Assembly (NCBI GenBank): GCA_024195585.1
Contig: SWBL01000246.1
Span: forward strand, 16,826-80,825
Origin: Aureobasidium sp. EXF-3400
Taxonomy: Eukaryota > Ascomycota > Dothideomycetes > Dothideales > Saccotheciaceae
Reading direction: 5' to 3'
DNA length: 64,000 nucleotides
This document shows, one piece after another, positions 32,483 through 43,346 of the stretch; position 1 is the stretch's first letter, and each line of letters begins with the position of its first letter. A program made the position numbers and the translations under genes. The notes below the pieces were generated by a model, which saw only the letters and a list, made by a program, of their open reading frames with translations, did not search any database and was not told the DNA's origin.

Positions 32483-33811
32483 TTCGAGTGAGGTCGAGCG
32501 TGAATATAAAGCTGACGAACTTCACAATCGAAGGCGCTGGGTTGGAAAACGGGGTTGAGAGTGACCAAGAAAGACGGATTGTTTGTTGCGCTGTGCAATT
32601 GGAGAAGGGGGAAGCTGAAGCGTTGTTTCTCGAACTCTGGACGCGTGCCTGCGACTTCCTTTTCTACGAATGAATGCCAGTTTTTTGACAACAATGCTTG
32701 GCTCTTGCAGACTTGATACCCCATCGACATAACCAGATTGGTTTCTTCAACTTCTCAGATCAAATCCAAGACGGTCGCAACACCATACTCAGTCCTCTGA
32801 TGTGCTGAACCAGGGTGCGAAGGCATATCCATGCCGTCGTGCTTGGGTCCTAGGCGGCCAGATCCTGCAACTACACGACTGATCAAGCCTTGATGTCGAC
32901 CATCATTGCTGCCAACGAGGTCTCGGGACTCCAGACTTGTGAGTGATTAGTACTATGACTCGCAGTCGTGATGCGGCTTATGTCTTAACCGTCTATCAGC
33001 TCGTCTAGCGACGTATACTTGTCCTACAAGCACAATAGCTCTTGCGTCAGTTTTCGGGACGTTCATTGCTAGGTATTCAAGAGCTGAAGTCAGATCTGGC
33101 GGATCACATTGCCGAGCGCTGCGGACTGCGCGTCTTATCAACGCACGTCGCACGCCCTCAACTGCATGAGCTCGATCCTTTTTGCCGTCATTGTGCTATC
33201 TCTGGCATGCATGTGATTCTCGTCATCTCTCTCAAGATTTATCCGGACCAAAGGCCAGACGAGACTGTTCGTACGCTGCTTTCATGCACAGGAGAAGACG
33301 TTGAAGCAAAGTTGACCAGTGACCAACCCCATGCTGTCACAACGCGCTGTGATTGGCCGACCCCATCTCTACTCAGCATGCCTCTCCATGACTTCTCCAC
33401 GACACATGCCTCGAGTCCTTGCCATCGATAGGTCCATGACGCCAAACGTTCTTTCACGCCGCCGTGTCAGGTACTGAACTTCAACTTCCACTGGACCCTT
33501 GATCTTCATGCTGCAGGTGCAGCATGTTCTCGGCATGTGCCTGGATCTATAGGCTGACAATGCGTCTCCTTCTGTTTTCAAAATGAGATACGCCCGAGGT
33601 CAGGAGGGGTAGCGGGGTGAAGGGCCGCATGCGGAGGACGAGATTTGCGACAATGTGCCATGAGTCTGTTGAAAAATGTTGTAGCTTACGTTGAGCACGA
33701 GGGGCATCCTCAAATGCTTTATGATGGTAGGTCGGTCCTGACCCTTGCTTCTACATCTCTTTTTGTTTATCTGCATACTCTTGTATCTTTGTTCTACTTG
33801 CATTCGTAACA
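32483..33811. other. Intergenic, no gene recognised
   Basis: Divergent interval between the 2EXR gene (-) and the betaine-lipid synthase (+). The 33042-33431 plus frame of 129 codons shows no domain and I do not call it. Confidence 0.45.
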
Positions 33812-36450
33812 ATGGCTGTTCAAGGAGTGCTTCAAGCGCTCACTGAGCCCTTGAATCAAATCAGCATTGCTACCGTCTTGTTGGTGCTTCTCCTCGTCAT
33901 CTACTTTACCCTGTCATTCACCGAACTCGAGACTGTGGGCAAGCTGTTCAATGCTGCCGTTACCTCCGCAAAATTCGCATACTCCTGCTTTTTGAAGCCT
34001 CACACTGGCGACACAACCGGCAGCCAGCAGGATGCTCTCGAAAGTTTCTACAAGACTCAAGCCGGCATCTACGATGTTACACGCTCAAGACTGCTTCGTG
34101 GAAGAGAAGATATGCTGGCTATGGCTGCTGCTCAACTTCGCTTCCAACTTGAGCAGGGTCAATATCCCCGCAAGCCAATCTGGGTGGTAAGATATATTCG
34201 TGGTGGACATTCGCCTTCAAAGAGCTGTGCTAAAATTATTTTTACTTGAAGGATGTTGGTGGTGGCACCGGCTGGAACATTGAGCAAATGGAGAAATATC
34301 TGCCCGTCTCTAGCTTCTTCCACGCCGTCTACCTCGTCGATTTCTCGCCCTCTCTATGCCAAGTTGCCAGAGCCAGATTCGCTCGCCTCGGCTGGAAGAA
34401 CGTCAAGGTCGTCTGTCAGGATGCTCGTACTTTCAAGCTCAGTGACTACGAAGAAGGCCTCAACGATGAAAGCGCAGTCTTCAGCATTGGCAAGAGCGCA
34501 CTCGACGAAGGCAGTGCAGTCGACAATGTTGGTGCAGACCTCTTGACTATGAGCTACAGTCTTTCCATGATCCCTGAGTTCCACCCCGTCATCGACTCGC
34601 TCGCCAACTTGCTTGCACCGAACGGTATCATGGGTGTTGTCGATTTCTACGTCCAGAACCAGATTCAGTTCCAGTCTCGCAACTATGTTGGTGGTGTCAT
34701 CAACCGTCACTGCATGTGGATCTCTCGTGTCTTCTGGGCTGCATGGTTCGAAATGGACAGAGTGTTCCTGGACTCTTCTCGTCGTGTAGGTGCTTGCCGC
34801 TGTAACTCGAGCTCAGTGACTGACTCTAGCAGGATTATCTCGAGTACAAGTTCGGAACCGTTCTCAGCGCCAACGCTCGTAACCACTTCTTCGGTTTCAG
34901 AATCCCATACTACATCTGGATTGGCTGTGCTAAGCAGACCAAGTCGTCCATGAACAAACTCGCCGCTCTCGATGCCGCCGTTACAGAATCACCCTTCATC
35001 AGCGCCCTCGACCTCCAACGCAAGACGGTCGGAGGTGTTCGTCGCGCTTCCTCATCCGAGCGTCGTTCAAAGGCATACGAGTCGGCCATCGTCAACCTGT
35101 CAGCAAGCCTGCCTCTGCCCGCAGCATGGTACCAACAACATCACTGGCGCATCTACTACGACGAGCAATTGCAAAAGCACAGACAGTTTGGTGATGAGTA
35201 CATCTACGCCTTCACCTGGGAGGACGCCAGAGTAGACGCTCGTCTGCTCAAAATTACATCCGAAGATGTCATCCTTGCCATCACCAGTGCAGGCGACAAT
35301 ATCCTCGCGTATGCTCTCGAACAACCCAAACGCATCCACGCCGTCGATCTCAACCCTAACCAGAACCACCTTCTCGAACTCAAGGTCGCTGCTTTCACCG
35401 CCCTCGGCTACACTGATGTGTGGAAGCTGTTTGGTCAAGGCAAGCACGATGACTTCCGCTCCCTTCTTCTCAACCATTTGAGTCCTCATCTCTCATCGCA
35501 AGCCTTCGACTACTGGCTCCACAAGGGTGATGCCACATTCGGCACCAACAGCCGTGGTCTATACTACACCGGTGGCTCTCGCCATGCACTGCAACTAGTC
35601 CAATGGCTGGGCCGCCTCCTCGGCATCCGCGGCGACCTCGAAAACATGTGCAAAGCCGCCACCCTCAACGAGCAACGCGAGATTTGGAGCAAGCGCGTGC
35701 GCAGAGTGCTGCTATCCCAATTTCTCAACTACACCGTCATTGGCACTGAAAAGTTCCTGTGGAAGGCTTTGGGTGTACCTGCCAACCAACGCGCAATGAT
35801 CGACAACGACTACCTCAGACAGACTGAGCGTGCAGATGCAAAGAAAGTCACTGGCGTGAAGTCTGGCCAAGCTATTTGGGAGTATGCGGTTAACACTTTG
35901 GATCCTGTCGTCAACAACACCTTGGTGTCTGAAGAGAACCCTTACTACTTGATCTGTATGCAAGGTCAATACACCCAACGCTGCCATCCTGACTACCTAG
36001 CCCCCAGAGCCCACGTCAAACTCTCCAAGCCCAACGCCTTTGACGGCTTGCGCATCCACACCGATGAGTTGTGTGAGGTGATGGCACGTATGGCGCCCGA
36101 AACCCTCACCATCGCAGTTCTCATGGACTCGATGGATTGGTTCGATCCCGAAGGTCCTGAAGCAGACCACCAAGTCAAGATTGTCAACCGCGCGCTCAAG
36201 TTTAACGGTAGAGTATTGTTGCGCTCTGCTGGGTTGAGACCTTGGTACATTGATACTTTTGAGAGCCGTGGATTTACGGCTAAGAGAGTTGGTGCTCGTA
36301 TTCCTCCGGGCTCTTGCATTGACAGGTATGTTTGCTTGCCGTCTTTTTGATTTGTTTGAATCTTTGCTAACAAGCTATCGCAGAGTCAACATGTATGCTT
36401 CTACCTGGATCTTGACCAAGGTTGATGCTGTTGTCAGTGATGAGAAATGA
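33812..36450 (+). CDS. BTA1: Betaine-lipid (DGTS) synthase, Bta1-type
   Basis: Exons 33812-34186, 34252-34785, 34833-36325 and 36384-36450 (introns 65, 47, 58 bp), 822 residues. A hydrophobic helix (residues ~18-38, VLLVLLLVIYFTLSF) anchors the N-terminus. The first domain is an SAM-dependent methyltransferase with motif I DVGGGTGW at residues 126-133 (right after intron 1), the BtaB-like part that N-trimethylates. The second domain (from ~residue 355) is the DUF3419/BtaA-like 3-amino-3-carboxypropyl transferase: YYDEQLQ, FTWEDARVDARLL, ITSAGDNILAYAL, VDLNPNQNHLLELK, and a NPYYLICMQGQY. Family knowledge: it makes diacylglyceryl-trimethylhomoserine in the ER, a phosphorus-free stand-in for phosphatidylcholine, commonly induced on phosphate limitation. 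Confidence 0.93.
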
Positions 36451-36843
36451 GCGGGTTAAGATCCTCTGCGCAATTTAATGATGCATGAAAAGAAACTTTT
36501 TTTGTATAATCGAAAACATGTCGATATGATGAAATAGCATGAACGAAACTTGGTAGAATATAGCATGGCAAAGTCAGTAGAAAAACAGCATGATAAAAGT
36601 CAGTAGACACACAGAAATTATGAAAAGTCAGTAGACACACAGAAATTATGAAAAGTCAGTAGACGCAAAAGCATGTCGAACAGAACTTGATGTGCACTCT
36701 GGTCAGAAGAATGGTGGAAAAGGTATATCATTTACCGGATTGTATGCGCCTAAGAGAAAACAGGGAATATCTGCAACAAGAAGAAGAAAAGGACATGTGA
36801 AGGGGGAGCAGTTCGTGGGATATCAATGATTTTGTTTTCCTCT
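36451..36843. repeat. 3' region of BTA1 with a 28-bp tandem repeat
   Basis: Unit AAAAGTCAGTAGACACACAG plus eight more bases, copies at 36595-36622 and 36623-36650, half copy 36651-36664; a looser AAAGTCAGTAGA also at 36570. Otherwise nothing between the two convergent genes. Confidence 0.75.
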
Positions 36844-37640
36844 TCATGCCTTCTCGGCCTCGAGTTCCCGCTCGGCCTGCTGGTAGTACTTTGCCGTGTC
36901 GACACCGTGCTGGTTGTGGTTGACAAAGTTGAACCAGGGCATCATGTGGATCCAGATACCAGAGTAGCGGGATTGACGCGAGGCAACACCTTGCATGTAC
37001 TCGGTCAACTGGCTCTTGCCGTAGAGCTCCTCGCCGCGCTTGACCTTGTCGACCATCTCGCGCATGTCCATGTCGATTTCACGGCGGTTCTCGGTGAAGC
37101 CGTAGAAACGGTCTGTTTTAGTGACTGTGTTAGCCAATCTTTCTCATCGATATGGTCCCGTAGTCTGTCTGATATTCCAAGCTCTTTCATGTCGGGAAGG
37201 AGAAATCTGGTCGGGTAAACGCACTGATGGATCTCGAGTAGCAGAGGTAGAAACCGGCAAAGAGACCAATGCCACCGGAAAGACGCATGACACTGGCGAA
37301 GACGCTGCGGGAGACACCGGTGGGAGAAACGCGCTCCATGAGGGTCATGGTAGCGGGGATAGAGGCGCCGAAAGCAACGCCGTACATGTAGTCGCCGGGA
37401 CGGGCATAGCCGAGAACGCGCTTGAAGTGACTGAGAAGACAATACGTTAGACCAGAGAGGACTCGAGATTGGCGAGGAGCTGGCGGAGCTTACGGGTCAC
37501 TGTCAATGAGCTGCGAGACTTGTCAGTGATGTTGGTTCGGCGAGCGATTGCGAGGTGTGTCGTACAGGGTAGGGGGTGTTCAGGGCCTTTGCAGGAACCT
37601 GCTGCCTCTCTCTCATTGGCACATCAGTAATGCTCGGCAT
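36844..37640 (-). CDS. NADH:ubiquinone oxidoreductase (complex I) 21.3-kDa / NDUFA11-type subunit
   Basis: Exons 37566-37640, 37494-37510, 37225-37430 and 36844-37112 (introns 55, 63, 112 bp) join to 188 residues. Exon 2 is only 17 nt (LIDSDP). The product reads MPSITDVPMRERQ... then HFKRVLGYARPGDYMYGVAFG, a Tim17-family-like membrane stretch (IPATMTLMERVSP...GGIGLFAGFYLCYSRS), and a C-terminal charged region TENRREIDMDMREMVDKVK...WFNFVNHNQHGVDTAKYYQ. This matches the accessory subunit of the membrane arm of mitochondrial complex I known as the 21.3b subunit in Neurospora. No cleaved presequence is evident, as usual for this subunit. Confidence 0.9.
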
Positions 37641-38271
37641 GGCGGCGGTATGTGTGATTGTATGGTCGAGAACAAGGTCGTCGATGGTTGCTTGAATGTC
37701 GCATCCGCTGCCCGTCGACTGCTCTTGGCGCTGGTTGCGCTTGGGCCTCATCCTCCCCACCTCTTGACCTCTGACGACTTTCTCATTCGTCCTGAACATG
37801 ACTTCCTCCCCATCTCTCCTCAGTTCTCAAAGCAGATTCCTACTGTAAATAATCGTTGTGTTACATGGCGGTTGAGAAGGGGGGTGAATCATCTCGGAAT
37901 GTTCTTGCCCTTCCTTCAAAGGCAGCATGAGTCGGATGTCCGATTTGTCCATTCTGGACTCGAATGCTTACAAATGATAGTACCACAGAACACTCTTGAT
38001 TATTATATTGAGCATCTGGAGGATGGTCTGTGATACAGCTCAAATCATTATTCGCAAGGTTGCTTCGCAGACATTCTGCCCTGGCCGCATTGACTTTGAC
38101 AATATCTTCAATTTTGCTATAACTTGCTCGCAAGAACTTGGCAGCACCGCTTGACTGCGAGACAGATTCGATGACTCATTTGTTACAGATATACCAAACT
38201 TAAGGAACTGTCAGATCCTGTTGCACTTCGTCACCTACTATAACATCTATTACAGCGCTCAGGAGAAAGAC
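37641..38271. other. Divergent intergenic region
   Basis: Upstream regions of the complex I subunit (-) and the 2EXR gene (+). Nothing else recognised. Confidence 0.5.
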
Positions 38272-38997
38272 ATGGCACCCCAGGGCAACACCGATCACGG
38301 CCTAGTGCCAGCACGCTCTAGCTCATCTAAACTGCAATTGCACAAGATGTTAAAAGGAGCAACCAGCAACGAGAAGATACCATTTCGCTTTCTTGATCTG
38401 CCTCCGGAGCTGCGCAACAAAGTCTACGAGTTTCTAGCCAGAGAAAATGGCACCATAGGTACTACATACCTCGTGTATCTCAAAACAGCGTCAATCGACC
38501 GCAATTTTCTGCGTTGCTGCAGGCAGATCTATGCGGAAGCTGCTTCATATGTCAACCACAGTCCTCGATCACTTGTCATAACGTCACCAAGGAAGCTGCA
38601 CGACAAATATTCGAAGAAGGCTTACAAGCTCGTATTCTACAAAAACATCCAAAGCAGTCATGTACTCGCAAACGTCGTCCACCTCACGCTCGAAATTCAG
38701 GTATGTTCTTCAAACACATCTCGACCGTCGAGGGCCCCGGACATGAAGCTCCGCGATATGAAAAGTCTCAGGCGTGTGGATGCATATTTCCATCTCCGTG
38801 GATGTTCTAAGAACCCTTATAAAGGATCGCCGCTTTGGGCTTGTCTCAACCGATGGTTTCTATACTCGACTGGCGAAGGGCATAATAAGCCTTTGTTCAT
38901 AAACGGTTATCTACGCCATCAGCATGATGTGCCAGGCTTGTCGAGCTCTTGTCTACTTGGTGTGTCTGAGGATGAGATGTACCCGTGGATAGAGTAG
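38272..38997 (+). CDS. 2EXR-domain (F-box-like) protein
   Basis: Single exon, 241 residues from ATG 38272. The frame is open from 38221 but without an earlier ATG. The 2EXR signature is clear: FRFLDLPPELRNKVYEFLA at residues ~43-61, and NFLRCCRQIYAEAASYV about 30 residues later. Downstream is a loosely conserved region (HVLANVVHLTLEIQV, then MKSLRRVDAYFHL). Such proteins form large, mostly uncharacterised families in Pezizomycotina. This copy is intact, in contrast to the interrupted one at 31754-32482. Confidence 0.78.
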   Translation: MAPQGNTDHGLVPARSSSSKLQLHKMLKGATSNEKIPFRFLDLPPELRNKVYEFLARENGTIGTTYLVYLKTASIDRNFLRCCRQIYAEAASYVNHSPRSLVITSPRKLHDKYSKKAYKLVFYKNIQSSHVLANVVHLTLEIQVCSSNTSRPSRAPDMKLRDMKSLRRVDAYFHLRGCSKNPYKGSPLWACLNRWFLYSTGEGHNKPLFINGYLRHQHDVPGLSSSCLLGVSEDEMYPWIE

Positions 38998-39358
38998 TGG
39001 GGGATTCATCAGTGTTTTGGATTCTATTCTGTGTAGAGCAACTTTTTTTTTAAAAAAAAAGAATGCAGAGGCCGTCCTTCGCTGATCTACCCTTCTACAT
39101 TATTTGAGTCTTTGCAAAGTGAATTGATGACTGGACACTTGCACAATAGATCTGTGAAGAAGCAAGCAGATGAACATGGACAGGGTGATGCTTTGTGTGA
39201 GATGGATGCCCATGATGTCTTGGCATCGACCTCCGCCTTTCATTTGGATGCGCATTCATCTTGTCGCAAAGCATACACTATCTCATCACTTTAACCAGAC
39301 TCGATCCACCAACCTCAATCTCAGTCTCAGATCACAAGGCTCACCTCTCATACCCATC
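38998..39358. other. Intergenic between 2EXR gene and TAF9
   Basis: Contains a T8/A9 block near 39043-39060 (poly-T immediately followed by poly-A) and the C/A-rich TAF9 leader. No gene seen. Confidence 0.5.
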
Positions 39359-40111
39359 ATGGCCTCACCAGCGACCGAAACCGCACAAAAAAGCGCCTCA
39401 AACCCTCCACAACCAGCACCATCAACCACACCCGCGCCAACCACTCAAACAACCCAACCAACCAACGACCAACAACCCACCAGCACACAAGATGACGGTC
39501 TATCCCGACGTCCACGCGATGCACGCTTGATCCACCTCATCCTCTCCGCCCAAGGCGTCCACAGTTACCAAGAACGCGTTCCCCTCCAACTCCTCGATTT
39601 CGCATACCGCTACACTTCCTCCGTTCTCGCCGACGCCTTCAGACTATCTTCAGAAGGCTATGCTTCCGCCCCCGGCGCACCTACAAATTCTAAGCGATCA
39701 GAGGCGACCGATGGTAGTAACATTACTGTAAATGCTCTGCGGCAAGCCATTGCATCACGCCAGGATTACCAATTCCAAGGCGCGTTGCCAAAGGAGTTTA
39801 TGATGGAGCAAGCAGTGGAAAGAAATCGTGTTGCGCTGCCCAAGATTCAAAAGAGTTGGGGTGTGCAGTTGCCGCCGGAGAAGTACTGTCTCACAGGTAC
39901 GGGATGGAGTTTACGGGATTTGTGGGAGGAGGATGAGGTTGTGGAGGAGGAAAGCAAAAGAGAGGGCAATGGAGATGTGAGGATGGAAGGCGCGGGTGAT
40001 GTCAAGACTGATGGTGCTGAGGAAAAGGATGCGATGGACAGTTTTGAGGATGTGTTTGGAGGTGGTGCTCAAGGGGATGATGATGGCGATCAAGAGATGG
40101 CTGAGGCTTGA
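39359..40111 (+). CDS. TAF9: TAF9, TFIID/SAGA subunit with histone fold
   Basis: Single exon, 250 residues from ATG 39359. A Pro/Thr/Gln-rich N-terminus (residues 1-48) precedes the H3-like histone fold: DARLIHLILSAQGVHSYQERVPLQLLDFAYRY...DAF, then VNALRQAIASRQDYQF (residues ~52-150). The TAF9 signature LPKEFMMEQA and WGVQLPPEKYCLTGTGW follow at ~150-195. The acidic C-tail ends EMAEA. It pairs with TAF6 in TFIID and SAGA. A longer upstream frame (from 39170) lacks plausible protein character. Confidence 0.9.
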   Translation: MASPATETAQKSASNPPQPAPSTTPAPTTQTTQPTNDQQPTSTQDDGLSRRPRDARLIHLILSAQGVHSYQERVPLQLLDFAYRYTSSVLADAFRLSSEGYASAPGAPTNSKRSEATDGSNITVNALRQAIASRQDYQFQGALPKEFMMEQAVERNRVALPKIQKSWGVQLPPEKYCLTGTGWSLRDLWEEDEVVEEESKREGNGDVRMEGAGDVKTDGAEEKDAMDSFEDVFGGGAQGDDDGDQEMAEA

Positions 40112-40319
40112 GAACAACGATCAAGATGAACAACACACGCAACAATGCACAGAGAACGAATCATGCATCTTCAGAAAAAGGCGTTCTGGGATTATGGGAC
40201 TGGCACTTGGTCACAAGAAAGATATTATACCCTGCACAAGTTTACATGCAAAATCACTTTTTCTGCAAGACGACGAGACTACATTGAAGACTGAAAGTAG
40301 ACTAAGAGAGTCAAGGCCG

Positions 40320-41036
40320 TCAGGGACCAGTATCTGACTTTTTCGAGTTGTCTTGAGAATCTGACTTGTTCTGGGACTCCTGTTGAGCAGTGGGAAGCCC
40401 AAACTTCATCCGCCAGTACCTTTCTCTAGCACGTTGAATTTGAGTCTCCCGAAATTCAGGATCGTTTGCATACCTCTCCTTGAGACGTTGCTTCGTAGCC
40501 TCCCGAAACTCAGGATTGTTTGCATACCGCTCCCGATGGCGCCGGACGTCGGCTTCTCGATAGTCGGGGTCGTTAGCGCAGCGTTCCTTGTGACGCAGGT
40601 AACGTGCTTGTCGATAATCAGCGTCGTTAGCCCAGCGTTCCTTGTGACGCTGGAGTGTGGCTTGCCGATAGTCAGTGTCATTAGCCTAGCGCTCCCTTTG
40701 ACGCAGCTTATGAGCTTGTCGATACTCGGCATCGTTGGCGTATCGTTGGTTATTTCTCTGGAGTGAGGCTTCGATCATCTTCTGATACCACTCTGGGTCG
40801 GTATCGCTTCGTTTCTTGAAATACTCTATAGAAGACTTCTTCTTTCTTTGACGATACTCGGTATTTGTGGCATATTTCCATCGGTTGTATGCGTTGTATT
40901 CATCTCTGGACCAGGACCTGATGGGTCCAGGAGGACGAATAAAGTCGGGGATAGAAGAAGAAGATCTGACCCAGACATTTTGGAACACCTGGAAGGTCGA
41001 AAAGATGGGACGAGCAAGCAGTGTAAACGAAGCCAT
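40320..41036 (-). pseudogene. Protein with six tandem 18-residue repeats, interrupted by in-frame TAG
   Basis: From ATG 41036 a 239-codon frame reaches TGA at 40320-40322, with one TAG at 40686-40688. The N-terminus is hydrophobic/Arg-rich and could be a mitochondrial presequence. From 40745 to 40422 come six copies of an 18-residue unit, R-Y-A-N-D-x-(D/E)-(Y/F)-R-(Q/E)-x8-(K/R)-E. The stop replaces the aromatic residue at position 2 of copy 2 (Tyr, Trp or Cys in other copies), and copies 3-6 after it are intact. TAG from TGG or TAC/TAT would be one base change. It may be a pseudogene, an error, or readthrough. No domain recognised; the repeat looks like a basic, helical coiled-coil. Confidence 0.6.
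40422..40745 (-). repeat. Six tandem 54-bp coding repeats
   Basis: Each 54-bp unit encodes R-(Y/W/C)-A-N-D-x-(D/E)-(Y/F)-R-x-A-x4-R-x-(K/R)-E. Copies start at 40745, 40691, 40637, 40583, 40529 and 40475 on the minus strand, in exact register. Confidence 0.85.
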
Positions 41037-41407
41037 TATCCGAAGCAGGTTGATATGATTAGAGTAGAGTCTAGAAGGAGCAGCGATCAGTGGCCAGATC
41101 GGTACCAACCTTTGTAGAGAGCAATAGAAAATGCTTCTGATATCACACATGTATAGAAGTATGTTCGCTTACATTTCAGAGAGACATTTGGAAGCTCAAT
41201 TACAGACAATCATGAATTGTGATGGTGAAAACAGATTCAAGTTGCGGTCGGCTATGGTGCTGGCCAAGACTTGCGACAACGACTTTTGGCCGCCGCTTCT
41301 CCGGGCAAGCTCGCAGTGTGACGGCTTCGCGATTGGGCGCTCGCTGGTATACTGAGCTGAGTACACCACGCCTTGTCCAACTCTCCACTCACAACCTCAC
41401 CGTCGCC
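41037..41407. other. Divergent intergenic region before Cox4
   Basis: Nothing beyond a C/T-rich leader preceding the Cox4 ATG. Confidence 0.5.
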
Positions 41408-42274
41408 ATGTTTGTCCGTCGCGTAGCATCCGGCCTCGCCAAGCGTGCCGCCTTCCGCCCTGTTGCCGCCCGCCCCTTCTCGTCCTCGTTCGCCCGCTGT
41501 AAGCCGCTCTCCAAAGCGCATACCATTGACATGACCATCCAAACTCACCCATTGATTCACCAGTCGACGCCCACAGCGACCCCAAGCCCGGCCAACACTC
41601 CAACAAAGTCAAGCCCTTCGAGGGTGCGTCCTCCGACTCCCGCATTGTCTTCTCTCGTCCAATTGACTGACGCTGTCCTGTTGCGCAAAATTAGAGATCC
41701 AGAACGAGCATGACCTTATGCCCGCTGGTGCCGAGCCCGGTACCGTCCCCACCGACATTGACCAGGCCACCGGTCTCGAGCGTCTCGAAATCCTCGGAAA
41801 GATGCAGGGCATCGACGTCTTCGACATGAAGCCCCTCGACGCAAGCAGAAAGGGTGCGTAACACCTCTTGAGCCATATCACACCACCCGCCAAGACATTG
41901 ACTTTCTCTTCTGTAAAGGCACCATGAACGAGCCCATTGTCGTCCGCTCCTTCGGTGACGAGCAGTACGTTGGTTGCACCGGCTGCCCCGCCGACTCGCA
42001 CGTCGTCACCTGGTTGACCATGTCGCGCGACCGCCCTATCGAGCGCTGCCCCGAGTGCGGCTCCGTCTACAAGATGGACTACGTCGGTCCCCAAGAGAGC
42101 CACGACGCTCACGGCCACCACGGTGAGCACGTCGGCCGTACGAATACCTTCTTTATCTCCCGATACTCGCCATTCCACTAACATATCACTCCAGACGCTG
42201 ACACCGACGGTTCGCACAACTTCGACGGCGAGCCCAAGACCCTCGCCGACTTTGTCCGCCCCGAGTACAGATAG
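41408..42274 (+). CDS. COX4: Cytochrome c oxidase subunit 4 (Cox4; Vb-type zinc subunit)
   Basis: Exons 41408-41498, 41564-41623, 41695-41853, 41919-42122 and 42195-42274 (introns 65, 71, 65, 72 bp), 197 residues. The Arg-rich amphipathic N-terminus (MFVRRVASGLAKRAAFRP...) is a mitochondrial targeting presequence, cleaved before a region EHDLMPAGAEPGTVPTDIDQ. The zinc site is visible in exon 4: CTGCPADSH...ERCPECGSVY. This is the PF01215 subunit on the matrix side of complex IV, needed for its assembly. The last exon ends KTLADFVRPEYR. Confidence 0.95.
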
Positions 42275-43346
42275 ACTCTTGCTTTTCCTACGAATGCTTG
42301 GAAGACCGGGAGGGATTGCGATAAAACTTGTATCATAGCATGCAATCTCATCCTGGCTTTTGGCTCTGTTCTTTTCTTCCTTCCTACAAAAAGAAATAAT
42401 CTGACATTGTAAAACTTATAAAGATGCGAGATTTGAACTTGGTGATACTAATTGAGCAGTAAACCCTCCTGAAGCAGGCATGACATTAGCAAGAGAGATG
42501 TTTAGCCGGAGATTATTACCACCAAACCCCCTTTCTCTAGCTGAACAGGATTACACGGAGCTTGATGAATCTGGCCTTTCTTATATCGGCGCTTTGATCT
42601 GAAGGATCACTCTCATCGCATGCAAATCTCCTTGAGATTAAGGACCAAAGTGCGAGCCCTCTTAGCGCCTTCGCTCTCGCGCACCTGTCAGTCTTTGGGC
42701 CATTGTAGGACTCTGAGCTACTACTTCAGCTGCCATTCTAGTCATGCATGTCTGCCTGCGAGATCCAACGCTCTCGTGAGCAGGTGAGTTGCAAATCTAA
42801 AAGTCTAGGAATGAACCTGTTGTTTGGCGATAGAAGTGACTTTTGTTCTCGTAGCTGGGCGAAGTATAGATCACTCCAGGAAGGCTTGAGAGTTGGGAAC
42901 AAGAAGAGTTTATTTGATGAACCTGGAGTAAAGCAGCAAAAAAGGCTTAAGAACATGAGTAAAGAAATACAGATGAAGCGGCTCACAAGTGGATTTACCA
43001 TTACAGAGGAAAGCAATCCTGAGAAACACATACCACATCACGAAACACACACGAAAAACAGGGGACCAAAGTAAAAGTGTTCATCAAAGGGGAAAAAAAT
43101 AAGCAATTATTGCATTTTCGTTATAAGCATCGATTCTCCCACCCATCAAGAGCAGAAAAGAAAAGAGAAGAAGAAAAGAAGCACTATTTCGCTCGCTCGC
43201 GCTTCCTTTAAAACTCCCGACATTTCCGAGCAAGGTAAACAACAAAAGAAAAAGCAATCATCATCATCATCTCATCATTGCAAGCATGCAAAAAAGCAGA
43301 AGAAGAAGAAGAAGCAAACCCCTGCCATTCCTCTTCCTTTTCCTCT
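42275..43346. other. Intergenic, convergent region
   Basis: 3' sides of Cox4 (+) and the DUF7492 gene (-). Microsatellite-like TCA/CAT and GAA runs near 43256-43315. No gene recognised. Confidence 0.5.

Noticed and set aside
33042..33431. 129-codon plus-strand frame
   Set aside because: Cys/His-containing but without spacing of a finger or other domain; no supporting introns or context.
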